From the NCBI GenBank assembly GCA_910592005.1, contig CAJVPP010002872.1, positions 1 through 13,283 on the forward strand: a DNA stretch of 13,283 bases, read 5' to 3'. A model generated the notes under the pieces. The model had not been told where the DNA came from, ran no database searches, and saw only the letters and a program-made list of their open reading frames with translations. The DNA is from Funneliformis mosseae. Taxonomy: Eukaryota; Glomeromycota; Glomeromycetes; Glomerales; Glomeraceae. Position numbers and translations under genes: made by a program. This document shows, piece by piece, positions 1 through 8,135 of this stretch (the first letter of the stretch is position 1; the number at the start of each line of letters is the position of its first letter).

Positions 1-95
1 TCACGATTTTCCTGGTGATCATTGGTGACGTTAGTTGGCACAGTCATTTAGTTGCGCAAATGGATTATCACTAACAGTGTTTACATTATTTTTAT
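1..95. other. Less AT-rich left edge, unassigned
   Basis: This short stretch has clearly more G and C than the following 4 kb and changes abruptly to very AT-rich DNA near position 95. It carries several GGTGA/TCAC words and a small CACT-AAC-AGTG dyad near 70-80, but no open reading frame or recognised motif. It is probably the end of a sequence block that continues outside the window, either another island like 4440-10480 or the end of a less decayed repeat. Confidence 0.4.
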
Positions 96-535
96 TTAAA
101 TAGTATAAAACTTAGAAAAGGTAAAACTATATCAAAGCTTATAAAGATGCAAAATTATATTAAAATCTTAATAAAAAATTATAAAATTAAAATTTAGATA
201 TTTTGTTAAATCTAAAGTGAGTATAATAAGCAATTTTAATATAAATTTTTTTTAAGCTTTTAAGATATTCAAATAATTATAATATATCATTATTTAATTA
301 AGAACTAATTTTATAATACTTATAAATAATTTTATAAAAATTTTTATTGTAAACTTTTCTATTATATTTAGCTTTAATATTCATTTAATAAATAATAGTT
401 TTAAATGATCATATAAACATATCCATATAATATTATTTAACATAGATTTTGTGAACATCTTATTTATTTTAAACTACATAAGTAGAATCCAAATTATGTT
501 CAAAATATTTATAGTAATAATTAAAGATGGTTACC

Positions 536-620
536 GTAATTAAAAAAATGGTATAATTAAGTTGCAACTTGTGGCGTAATTAAATTTCTTTATAGTGCAA
601 TTAAGTTGCAACTCAATTGA
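536..620. repeat. Two-copy tandem repeat, period about 40-44 bp
   Basis: Each unit begins with GTAATTAA (536 and 576) and ends with the 15-mer AATTAAGTTGCAACT (555-569 and 599-613). The 15-mer contains the 8-bp palindrome GTTGCAAC. The offsets are 40 and 44 bp, so the units differ by a few inserted bases. It is one of the few patches with more G and C in this block. It may be a remnant of a minisatellite or of a transposon's subterminal repeats; which one cannot be told here. Confidence 0.55.
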
Positions 621-1618
621 AATTTGAAAACAATTATGGGACTATCTTTAGTAATAATAATTATTTATTTAGATTATTTTTAATTGAACAGGAAAGATTA
701 ATATATTATTTACAATTATTTTGTTAAATTTTAAAGATTTAAATCTATTTTTTTTATTTTTTTAATGTATATTTCTTCACAATAATATAATATTGTTTGT
801 TTTTTATGTTTATTATTAAAGTGATCATTTTTTAATATATTTATATACTGATTTTTAAGTAGAAATTTTAAACTAACTTTCAATCTAAAGGTAAGGATTT
901 AAATCATTATTATTTTTAAAATAATTTTTATTATTATAATTACTATCTTTTAGCATATTATTATGAAAATTTTCAGAAAAATCTTTTATATCAAAATATG
1001 AAATCTATATTATTTATATTAATAGTATAAAGAAAATAAAATATAATGTAAAAAATGATTGTGAAGGAAAGAAAAATAAAAAAAAAATGTCATAAAAAAT
1101 ATGTAAAATTATAAATAAAATTATATATAATATTATATTTCATATAAAATAATTTATTATTTATATAATATAACAGTATATCAATCAATATATTATATTT
1201 ATTATTTTATTTTATTTTATCATATATATATAAATTTTGTTATGCATAAAATGTGTTATATATATAATGCTTAAAATGTAAATTTCTAAAATATTATACT
1301 TTTTAATTATTTATAAACTTAAAATTTTTGAATAAATTAAATAATTATTTAAAAATTATATTTATATTTTTTTATAAGTTTAAAGTGAAGTTTAAAACTA
1401 TATATATTATATAAAGTAATATAAAATATTTAAATATTTACTTATTTTATAAATGAGTTAATATATAATAATCCTTTAATTATACTTATATAATTAACTT
1501 AATAATAATTTTAAAACTATTTTAGTTATATATTAATTTTTATTAAATTAAATTTAATTTAATAAAAAATATATAAATAATAAAATTATAATTAGATTTT
1601 ATACAGTCATATCTTATA

Positions 1619-1672
1619 CAATCACACTTCTTTATAATTACTCATTTTTGTAAAACAGATTAATTTATTATT
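1619..1672. repeat. Diverged direct-repeat copy A (partner at 4306-4357)
   Basis: Starting at CAATCACAC, this stretch aligns in the same orientation with 4306-4357, which starts at CAGTCACAC. By eye roughly three quarters of about 52 positions match, with small gaps. Most differences are C/G in the 4306 copy against T/A here, so this copy looks like the more decayed one. Same orientation argues against a simple terminal inverted-repeat pair of one element. It fits ends of two related elements. Confidence 0.4.
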
Positions 1673-2899
1673 AAATTATCTTCATATTTATTTAATCACT
1701 ATCTATACAAAATTTTTAATATATAAATTATTTTTAATTATATAATAACTATTAATTTATTTAAAAAGATAATAAACTTTTATTTAAAGTAAATATTCAA
1801 ACTTTATTATTATTAAATTTAATTTTATTTAATAATAGATAGATAGATCTATTATAATAAATTAAAGATAGTAGATTATCAATCATGATGTAATGTGAAA
1901 AAATTTTCTTTTGTTTATCAATAGAACTAAAATAACTAAACTAATTTAAAACTAAATTATAGGTAATAAATAAAATATTAAATATAAGAGTGGTCAAAAC
2001 AAATAATAATAAATAATATATAGATATTATAAACTACTTTAATGAAATACATCCTAATTTAAATATTGATAGAAAATAATTTTAAAGATTTTATTATAAA
2101 GTGACAAGTAAAAAAAATAAATGATAAAGATTTTGTTTAAACTTTAAATATAAAAATATTAAGTTTTTAGTTCTTTAGCAAGTAATGAATCTATAGATTG
2201 AAAATATAATAGTAATATTAACAGATTTATTAATAAAAGAAATAAACAAAAATATTTGTTAAAAAAATTTAATATTTTTAAAAATAGTTACATAAGTTTA
2301 AAAAGCAAAATAATATTTATAAATACTATATATAAAAAATAAGAAAATGTATCTTTAGATTATTTTTAAAAGAATAATAAGATTAAAATTAATTTTATAT
2401 CAACATATATATAATTATATTTATAATATTAATATTATTATAAGTTTTCTAATTTTAATGATTTTAAAAAGATTAAATAGATTTTAAATTATTCAATTAA
2501 AATAGCTTCTTTATAATTTAAATATAAAGTCTTTTTTATCAAATGTTTCTAAATTAAATACTTTTAACAAAACTAATTTTTAAATAAAAAAAAAAAATAT
2601 GAATTTATAGTCTTTTTGATATTAATGCAATAGGTATTAAAAAATTAAAATTATAATTAATGACAAATTAAAGTAATTAAAATCTCATTTTAAGATTAAT
2701 TAATAAATTTTCTTATTTATAATCAAGTTAATCCTAAAGCATATTATTATTTAAAGAAATTCTTTGCAAAATTAATAGCTATTTTAAAATATAGATAAAA
2801 GGATCTTATATTTGATTGATAATATTCTATTATATTTTAATCTAAATATGATAAAAATTGATCAAAATAATTATGATAATAATCATTTATATATAGTTA

Positions 2900-3355
2900 G
2901 ATTTTTTTCATAATTCTTTTACTTAATTCTTTTTTTATTTTTATTTTTTTATTTTCTTTTTATAATTTGTATTTTTTTTTAATTTTCTTTTTTTCTTTTG
3001 ATTTTTAATTTTATTTTTTAATATTATTTATTATTTTTCATTTTATTTTATTTTCTTAATTTCTTTTTATTTTCTCTCTTTCTTTTACCTTTTTTTATTT
3101 TCTTTTATTTATTTTTTTTTCTCTTTATTCTTTATTATTTTTATTATTTTTTTTTATTATTTTTTGATTTTTAAAAATTGCATAAAATTAGAATTTGATA
3201 TTAGATTTAGATTTTATAAGATTATAATAAGAAATACCTAAGATAAAATATATTTTTTTTCTATTTATTTATTCTTTTATTATTTTTAACTTTATATTAT
3301 TTTCTTTTTATATTGTTATTTTTTATTTTTTTTTTTGATTCTTTATTTTCAATTT
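2900..3355. repeat. T-rich, purine-poor low-complexity tract
   Basis: From about 2905 to 3170, and again about 3250-3345, the plus strand is almost pure T with scattered C and A (words such as TTTTCTTTT and TTTATTTTT) and very few G. Strand asymmetry on this scale is not what symmetric C-to-T decay alone gives. It suggests an expanded simple repeat, or a decayed Lys/Glu-rich (AAA/GAA) coding segment on the minus strand. It lies just before the Tigger-like relic. Confidence 0.55.
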
Positions 3356-3499
3356 GCTAATTAACTAATTTTTTGTAGAAAATTAATAATGGTAAATTAA
3401 ATGATAATAGATTAAGAAGTCATAGCTATTATAGTAGATAAAAAAAAATATTAATCTGATATTTTCTGACTTTAATTAACTTATATTTATTTAGATTTT

Positions 3500-4030
3500 T
3501 TATCTTTTAATACTATAAGTTATTTTTAACTATTTAATGTTAGAATTATTATAAGTTTTAACAATTATTTTAAAAAGAAGTATTGTTATTATATGCTAGA
3601 TTTATTTGAAAATAAAAAAGATATAAATAGTAAAAAGATTAAAATAAAAGAAGCAATTAACTATATAATAAAAGTATAAAACTGTGATTAAAGAAACAAT
3701 ATATAATAGTTAAAAAAACTGAAATTTGTCTTCTTTATCTAATGAGATATAGATGATATATTATAAGTCCAATAAAAAAAATAAATATAAAATAACTGAT
3801 ATTGATTAAATAATAAAAGAACTTGATATAGATAATCTTCTACTTTTTATTAGCTAATGCATTAATTAAATTTTTTAACAATTAAAAGGAATTTCAATTA
3901 AGAATATTTTAAATGAAAATGATATTATAAGATTAATTTAAGGGAAACAAGTAATTAAAATAATAATCCTAAAATTTATAATATCTTCTGATGATACTTT
4001 AAATCTTTAAAAATTTGGATTTCATTTTTT
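3500..4030 (+). pseudogene. Decayed Tigger/pogo-like (DDE_1) transposase, C-terminal half
   Basis: From 3500 one frame runs about 59 codons with a single stop. It contains a decayed form of the family's LPPNTTS..QP.DAGII block, read here as LSFNTISYF-stop-LFNVRIII, followed by SFNNYFKKKYCYYMLDLFEN. Next comes a Lys-rich linker and KEAINYIIK before a stop sitting at the usual Trp of the AW..V..TI.N.W.KTGI motif. That motif continues after a frameshift as KETIYNS near 3690-3715. Further on, near 3905 and 3985, short frames read ILNENDIIRLI and ISSDD, like the acidic C-terminal tails of such transposases. In this family the block lies after the catalytic domain and the protein acts as a cut-and-paste transposase. 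The catalytic part upstream is not recognisable. The copy is non-functional. Confidence 0.72.
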
Positions 4031-4440
4031 AAGTAACATTGTATTAATAAATTTAATATAAAAGATTTAAATCTTTTTAAAAAATATTTTAAAATAATTA
4101 AAGAGCTGAATAAAGAATCTTAGAAGCAAATATCAATTAGATTTTTTAGTACTTTGTTAGTTTTTAAATAGCAATTATATAATATTTAACATTTATAATT
4201 ATATAATTAATTTTGAATAAGCATTTTAATAAAATTTATTTTTGGTTAATTTTTATATTATATGATTTTAAGTATGATAGTGATTATATAGAAATTACCT
4301 TTTACCAGTCACACCTTTATATATCACAAATTTTGGTGAAACCGATTAGGTGATAATATAGAATTAAATATGTTTCATATTAAATTTTATTAAAAATACA
4401 TATAAATAAATAACAAATTTTTGAATAAATATACATATAT
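4031..4440. other. AT-rich remainder downstream of the Tigger-like relic
   Basis: No reading frame is seen. The region contains direct-repeat copy B at 4306-4357. The AT-extreme composition ends around 4440-4470, where the island begins. The expected 3' end of the Tigger-like element should lie in this stretch, but I could not pair a terminal inverted repeat. Confidence 0.4.
4306..4357. repeat. Diverged direct-repeat copy B, possible element end
   Basis: This is the better-preserved partner of 1619-1672, beginning CAGTCACACC and including GGTGAAACCGATTAGGTGA. It stands out by its G/C content in AT-extreme surroundings. It lies about 275 bp past the last recognisable transposase codons (near 4030), which would suit the end of the Tigger-like element. 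This is inference from position only. Confidence 0.4.
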
Positions 4441-5299
4441 ATTTTTTAATATATAAACGTAAATATTGTCGTATTACCATTGGTCATTATTTACTAACGA
4501 GTTACAGCGATGGCGCAGTAAGTTTCCAACATTTCCAAATTCGTTCAACGGAAGTACCAGATCCAAAAAAACCTGTTTAATTTATATGAATGATGACAAC
4601 ATTATTCTAAAAAAAAAGTATTTTATGTTAACAAAATAAAGATAATTAAAACTTCTGGAATAAGAAAACGAATAAAATTTGGCAAAACGTTTGACAAAAA
4701 AAAAAAACTCCAAAAGAATAAATCCAGCGTAACTAGAGTAACTAAAAAAGCCTTAATAGCATTTATTTATCACTTACAAAGACCTGCAAACATTTTTTTT
4801 TTTCATTTAAATATTTTATGACTTGGACTAAGTCTCAAGCATTTGGTGGGCTGATAATGTTAACTAACTGCTTTTGTGGGAGTTTTTTTTTGATATAGGG
4901 CGCAAAATCTTCTAAATTGCAAAAACGGTAAAACAGAAAAGGATAACGATAACTTTCAATTTGGATTTCGGATTTCAGTAATAGAAAATCCGGCATTGGT
5001 TCTGAATACGTTGATAATTAAATGTAACTTTTTTTTAAGACAATATAAAAAAGAAAATAGTAGTACAATAATAATAGTACAATTATTCTTTAATTTTTTT
5101 TTTAAAAAAAAAAAAAGATTGATTTTTATTGCCTATACTCCTTACTAATTTTGGCGAGACCCGATCAATCTTTTTTTCAATGATCGAGAAGGACTCATTA
5201 AAAATAAATAAGAATAACGGAATAAAAAAATGTTTATTGTAAGCTTATTAATTCTTAATTAAAGACGAATAAAGACGTTTCAATGATAAGAATCATTTT
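4441..5299. other. Island DNA upstream of the first paralogue, no firm gene
   Basis: Composition is more normal from here on. I see an inverted CCAAT box (ATTGG) at 4481-4485 and a TACTAAC-like branch sequence near 4492. A short ATGGCGCA (from 4511) is followed directly by a GTAAGT donor. A stop-free but ATG-less, Lys-rich frame runs about 4597-4818, interrupted by homopolymers. None of this adds up to a gene I can support. Long A or T runs lie near 4695, 4795, 5031 and 5094-5116. Confidence 0.4.
5110..5177. repeat. 14-bp perfect inverted repeat with 40-nt spacer
   Basis: AAAAAAAGATTGAT (5110-5123) is matched exactly by its reverse complement ATCAATCTTTTTTT (5164-5177), so a transcript could form a hairpin. 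Seven of the 14 pairs are a homopolymer, so the specific part is only GATTGAT/ATCAATC. It lies about 175 bp upstream of the first paralogue. It could be a structured leader or chance. Confidence 0.4.
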
Positions 5300-5304
5300 G
5301 TAGA

Positions 5305-5312
5305 TATAAATA
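5305..5312 (+). promoter_or_regulatory. TATA-like element upstream of the 94-aa gene
   Basis: TATAAATA lies 39 bp before the ATG at 5352, a suitable distance for a short 5' leader. An in-frame TGA a little downstream (near 5314) closes the frame, so an unspliced product cannot start further upstream. Confidence 0.35.
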
Positions 5313-5351
5313 CGATGAAAAAATTTTTTTATTCTGTATCATAAACATAAA

Positions 5352-5636
5352 ATGTTTCCAAATACTTTTGCATCCCAAGAAATTTTCTTTCGAACAAATA
5401 GAAGTTGTCAAAGAAGACCTTTAAACACTTCTACAAAATTTCCAAACATCATGGAAAGAAGAAGGAACCTACGAATGCAGCGAGTTGTTGCAAGTAGAAT
5501 TTATCAAAGAGCTCAACTCATCAATATAAACAGAATTTCAAATTTACCTACTCAAATGATCAATGACCTCAATAATCTTAATAATCTCAATAATATTTTG
5601 ATAGAAAACTTCTTCAATGGCGCTTCATTCGTTTAA
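5352..5636 (+). CDS. Small Arg-rich protein ending FFNGASFV, paralogue 1 (94 aa)
   Basis: I do not recognise this family. The 94-residue product has an N-terminus unlike its paralogue (residues 1-17), then CQRR at 19-22, a basic stretch (ERRR near 35-38) and RIYQR at 49-53. RISNLP follows at 61-66, then three exact Leu-Asn-Asn units at 73-81 and FFNGASFV at 87-94. The paralogue at 8456-8821 has the same order of blocks. From codon 60 to the stop (5531-5636), 93 of 106 nt are identical, and about a third of the differences are synonymous, which supports real coding. There is no signal peptide or membrane segment. Arg-rich first half plus short amphipathic tail could mean nucleic-acid or protein binding, but that is inference. 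The start is the first ATG after an in-frame TGA near 5314; Met34 (5451) is a possible alternative, and a spliced N-terminus cannot be excluded. Confidence 0.62.
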   Translation: MFPNTFASQEIFFRTNRSCQRRPLNTSTKFPNIMERRRNLRMQRVVASRIYQRAQLININRISNLPTQMINDLNNLNNLNNILIENFFNGASFV

Positions 5637-6104
5637 ACCTTCCCTTGAAACGGAATTTTTTTTTTTTGACGGCTAATCCATAATTGATCTATAATTAAGC
5701 TTATTTTTAGAGAGTAATTCTTAGCAGTTTTTATGTTATGATTGTTAAAAGAAATAGATTTTTGAATGTAATCAACTTTAAATGTATACAATATTAAGTG
5801 TAAACTTTATTTGTACTTCTATGATGTAATTAATGTATTTTTTGGGGGTCTTCTTATTATTGGCGTAAATTTTACACTTTGAAAGGGTTTTATTTAGAAA
5901 AAAAAAATGGTAGTGTGTAAAAATGATTATTAGAACAATTTTTTTTTTTAGTTTTTTTAGGAAAATAAATATAATAATTCGATCAAAAGATCAAAAGAAG
6001 TCAAAGTCAAATCATAGGAGATCAATCATATTAATTAATAATGAATAAAAATTTTGACGTTATCTCAAATAAATAAATTTTTTTTTTTGATTCGTTATAT
6101 ATAT
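5637..6104. other. Intergenic, 3' side of paralogue 1
   Basis: The first 20 nt after the stop still resemble those after paralogue 2 (ACCTTC..TTG.AA in both), so the duplication reaches into the 3' flank. Beyond that are T runs (near 5658 and 5941), a short array of GATCAAAA/GTCAAA words at about 5980-6010 and no reading frame I can support. Confidence 0.4.
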
Positions 6105-6299
6105 ATTATCCGAGTATTAGATCGGGTATCAACGAGATTAGCTGAAAGCCCAGGAAGTTCGCCTAACGAGATAACAATCTGTGATTCAAAAATAAAGAGT
6201 GTATGTAATTGGACGAAACGTTTAGGTGATGATCCTGTATTTAGTAATCCTACAATGAAAAAAAAAAAAAAAGACGGAGTACAATTTTGTTTCATTTGA
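6105..6299 (+). other. Coding-like segment, open on both strands, unassigned
   Basis: About 150 bp (6110-6255) is richer in G/C than its surroundings and open in both directions. On the plus strand it reads RVLDRVSTRLAESPGSS and continues to KRLGDDPVFSNPT, with Trp and Cys. On the minus strand a frame from 6295 to 6095 includes GLLNTGSSPKRF and LGELPGLSANL. On the minus strand a long pyrimidine run followed by CATTGTAG could be a 3' splice site just before GATTACT. On the plus strand GTATGT at about 6199 could be a donor. It may be an exon or a fossil of one. I could not name a family, and the ends of the plus frame are homopolymer-coded (FFFF, KKKKK). The strand given is only the longer frame. 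Confidence 0.3.
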
Positions 6300-6687
6300 T
6301 TGTTTCATTTTTTTTTTTTTTTTAAAAAAGATTTCACATGTTATCATAAGATTATTGCATGCATCTTTTTTTTTTCCCTCAAAAAGATAATTTTATATAA
6401 CACCCATGTAAAACGTACGAATAAATTTTCTCAAAACTAGTTTATATCATGGGAAAGTATAATTAATGTAGTTTTCGTACGACCAACAAATTAAATCACA
6501 TGATACAAATAAATCTTTTGCATGTGCTTTGCAATAAAACTCCTCTCTGTTTTAAAAAAAACCTGTTTACTTACATATGTTTTGCTATCAAAAATCGTCT
6601 TCAAAAATTAAATTAAGAAATTTATTTACCAGTCGTCAATTGACACTTTAAGATATTGTTTTTAGTAAATTTTTCTCTGGGGAAAAT
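6300..6687. other. Intergenic with homopolymers and CACATG words
   Basis: A 16-T run spans 6308-6323. CGTACGA occurs twice (6414-6420 and 6476-6482), the second inside the palindrome TCGTACGA. CACATG/CATGTG words near 6337, 6498 and 6523 resemble bHLH E-box half sites. No gene is seen. Confidence 0.3.
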
Positions 6688-6876
6688 ATGAGATTTCATA
6701 AAAAAACAAAATTAAGGGAAAAGGGTAAAAGGAAAAAAATTGACATTAACAAAAAAAATGTTATAATTTTCGAACGCGTTGCCTATCTTATTTATCATAT
6801 ATTAAAATTGTTCGATATATGCATAATTCAATTTAATTCAATTACCATGACAAAAATGAGACATTGTTACTTATAA
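6688..6876 (+). CDS. Possible small Lys-rich protein (62 aa), weak
   Basis: An ATG-to-stop frame gives a 62-residue product with a very basic start (KKTKLREKGKRKK at residues 5-17, like a nuclear localisation signal). A more hydrophobic stretch follows (VIIFERVAYLIYHILKLF, about 25-42). I recognise no family. The A-rich composition makes Lys-rich chance frames common, there is no paralogue here to support it, and no promoter stands out. It is listed because it is the longest ATG-started frame between the two paralogues that is not a shadow. Confidence 0.2.
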   Translation: MRFHKKTKLREKGKRKKIDINKKNVIIFERVAYLIYHILKLFDICIIQFNSITMTKMRHCYL

Positions 6877-7082
6877 CATATGCGGATAAATCTCTAAGTG
6901 GGTTAACGAGGCGTATTTTAAAAAACGTGCACATGATACATACACTTCATAATGTTTCCATTTATTTATCAACCTGTCAATTCATCTTCCTAAGATCAGT
7001 CAAAATTTATTTTAAAAAATGATTTTGATGTAACAGTTTATCTGAAACAACATCTGATTATTACCGCATAAAATTCTGACTC
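6877..7082. other. Intergenic, nothing assigned
   Basis: Ordinary island composition with a GTGCACATG cluster near 6928. I see no gene, repeat or RNA in it. Confidence 0.3.
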
Positions 7083-7217
7083 ATGCACACGCACAATACA
7101 AGCGAGGTCACAATACTCGAACTCGCAGAATTTAAGTTTTGTTCAATAATGTGGGTATTGCAACAGGGAAGTCAACCTGTAGTTCATCGAGATCTTAGCA
7201 TGGTTTCACGTCAATAA
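7083..7217 (+). CDS. Possible 44-aa ORF in a GC-rich patch, weak
   Basis: A complete ATG-to-TAA frame in one of the most G/C-rich patches of the window (25 of 60 at 7081-7140) encodes 44 residues. It begins MHTHNTSEV and ends VVHRDLSMVSRQ, with Trp24 and Cys20. The HRDL tetrapeptide recalls the protein-kinase catalytic loop, and ILELAE (11-16) recalls a hinge. However, the spacing between them is about half what kinases have, and no DFG or other kinase motif follows, so kinase origin is not supported. The opposite strand is also open here. It may be a real small gene, an exon or chance. Confidence 0.22.
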   Translation: MHTHNTSEVTILELAEFKFCSIMWVLQQGSQPVVHRDLSMVSRQ

Positions 7218-7257
7218 TTATTTATTTGCACAAAAAAGTGAAAATTATTAAATCCCG

Positions 7258-7263
7258 CACGTG
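7258..7263. promoter_or_regulatory. CACGTG E-box
   Basis: A palindromic CACGTG lies 93 bp upstream of the TATA box at 7351. Such sites bind bHLH factors in fungi. A second one, within GCACGTGC, lies at 8197-8204. Single 6-mers are weak evidence on their own. Confidence 0.25.
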
Positions 7264-7350
7264 ATCTATTTTTATATGTGTGTGTAACGTTATTGGTAAT
7301 TCTCGATTTTTCAAATGAAAAATATTGGGTCTCCCTTGTTCAAATAAATG

Positions 7351-7362
7351 TATATATAAAAG
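7351..7362 (+). promoter_or_regulatory. Strong TATA box without a clear gene
   Basis: TATATATAAAAG is a textbook TATA box in an island where such motifs are not common. The next ATG (7383) opens only an 11-codon frame (MYSIGVVVNTI, stop at 7416-7418). The 16-bp repeat at 7365-7380 and 7409-7424 follows immediately. It could drive a non-coding RNA, a spliced gene whose exons I cannot place, or nothing. Confidence 0.35.
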
Positions 7363-7364
7363 AT

Positions 7365-7424
7365 CACGATCTAGTTTATAAAATGTATTCAATAGGAGTG
7401 GTAGTTAACACGATTTAGTTTATA
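7365..7424. repeat. 16-bp direct repeat, 15/16 identical
   Basis: CACGATCTAGTTTATA (7365-7380) recurs as CACGATTTAGTTTATA (7409-7424), 44 bp downstream. The first copy abuts the TATA box, so the pair straddles the likely transcription start. It may be a duplicated regulatory site. Confidence 0.5.
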
Positions 7425-7861
7425 ATAACAGTTTCGAAAATAATTGCTCTGCTCTTTATTCACCTTAAAAAGGAATTTTTTTGATTGTAACGGAATTTAC
7501 AACACCGTTTCGATACGCCATTTTTCGCTTTGTGTAAATGAACATAAATAGTTAACTGATATTTGTTTTATTATATCATTATGGTTTTTTTTTATACAAC
7601 AATACTTGAGATACAATTATGAAAGTGACGGAGAGACTTTCTTATCTTTCTTATTCGAGAAACTTCAATAATGTAGCATAGTTCCCGACTCGTTTATGAT
7701 TATTAGTCTTTGAACCTATTGTCCATTGGGGTTTCGATTGGAAATCATTTGCTCCAAGGAATGATTGAAATGAATGATGAAAAACTTTTTAAAAAAAAAT
7801 TTTTTTACAAAAAAAAAAAATCGGGTGCATTGACGATTAAGCCAAATAGAGAGATAACAGG
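7425..7861. other. Intergenic with A/T homopolymers
   Basis: It contains AACGG...CCGTT dyad symmetry near 7488-7508 and poly-A runs around 7792 and 7808. A frame beginning at a TTG (7710) is made largely of homopolymer codons and is not a credible gene. Confidence 0.3.
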
Positions 7862-7874
7862 TTTTTTTTTTTTT

Positions 7875-8048
7875 TTAGGGCTGAACTGGTGAAACAGGTT
7901 CGGGTGGTTCTGCTTGGGGATTGTATCGATGGTTACAATTTTGAATTGTTAACAAGGATGCCCTTATCAAAAGATCTTTAGTGTTAATGAAAATTATGAC
8001 GAAATGTCTAACCCTTCGACAATTGTACAGAACACTATTAGTGCTCAT
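7875..8048 (-). CDS. Candidate 57-aa protein with Pro-rich tail, unassigned
   Basis: On the minus strand a complete frame runs from ATG at 8048 to TAA at 7875-7877 and gives 57 residues, beginning MSTNSVLYNCRRVRHF and ending YNPQAEPPEPVSPVQP. A hydrophobic stretch (FVIIFI, 16-21) is too short for a clear membrane span. In favour are a G/C-richer patch, natural-looking amino-acid use with little homopolymer coding, and two or three CCAAT-type sequences (8088-8132) upstream of the ATG (they read ATTGG on the coding strand). Against it, the plus strand is also open through the same patch, and a 15-bp A run follows the stop at once. I recognise no family. This is a genuine strand ambiguity. Confidence 0.3.
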   Translation of the reverse strand: MSTNSVLYNCRRVRHFVIIFINTKDLLIRASLLTIQNCNHRYNPQAEPPEPVSPVQP

Positions 8049-8135
8049 AAAAAAATGTAAGCATAAAATTTTAGTATGTAATGTAAAACCAATCTTAAAC
8101 TCAATTTATTCAACCCAACAACCAATCCAATACAG

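Larger units (their letters stand above)
96..3490. other. Extremely AT-rich, gene-free block (left)
   Basis: No intact reading frame is visible on either strand. Base composition is extreme (for example 2 G/C in 60 at 1321-1380), CG dinucleotides are nearly absent and TA steps dominate. This is what is expected of transposon DNA decayed by repeated C-to-T change. Apart from the separate repeats listed here I could not assign 96-2900 to any element. The part next to 3490 is likely upstream remains of the Tigger-like transposase, because an in-frame relic begins at 3500. Confidence 0.6.

Noticed and set aside
1..95. Third copy of the 1619/4306 repeat at the window start
   Set aside because: Shared TCAC..TTTT..GGTGA words exist, but the alignment breaks after about 20 bases and could be chance.
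2400..2960. N-terminal and catalytic part of the Tigger-like transposase
   Set aside because: The position is right, but no motif (helix-turn-helix, DET, DN.PSH) could be read through the decay, so it was not annotated.
1619..4357. LTR retrotransposon bounded by the 1619 and 4306 direct repeats
   Set aside because: The repeats are only about 52 bp, no gag/pol-like frames or TG...CA ends lie between them, and the interior relic is a DNA-transposon transposase.
4597..4818. Stop-free frame of about 74 codons in the island
   Set aside because: It has no ATG, is largely Lys/Phe from A/T runs and has no splice sites that join it to another exon convincingly.
4588..4860. C/D-box snoRNA (ATGATGA C box)
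   Set aside because: The nearest CTGA is about 260 nt away with no flanking terminal stem, far outside normal size.
7088..7135. tRNA with B-box-like GAGTTCGAGTATTG on the minus strand
   Set aside because: No A box at the right distance, no acceptor stem and no cloverleaf pairing. Other TTCGA occurrences in the window also fail.
7083..7217. Protein-kinase gene fragment (HRDL)
   Set aside because: Only a tetrapeptide and a weak hinge-like ELAE are present, at about half the normal spacing, with no downstream kinase motif. It is kept only as a possible small ORF.
7710..7892. 60-codon plus-strand frame
   Set aside because: It begins at TTG, not a normal start in a eukaryote, and nearly half is Lys/Phe runs encoded by A and T homopolymers.
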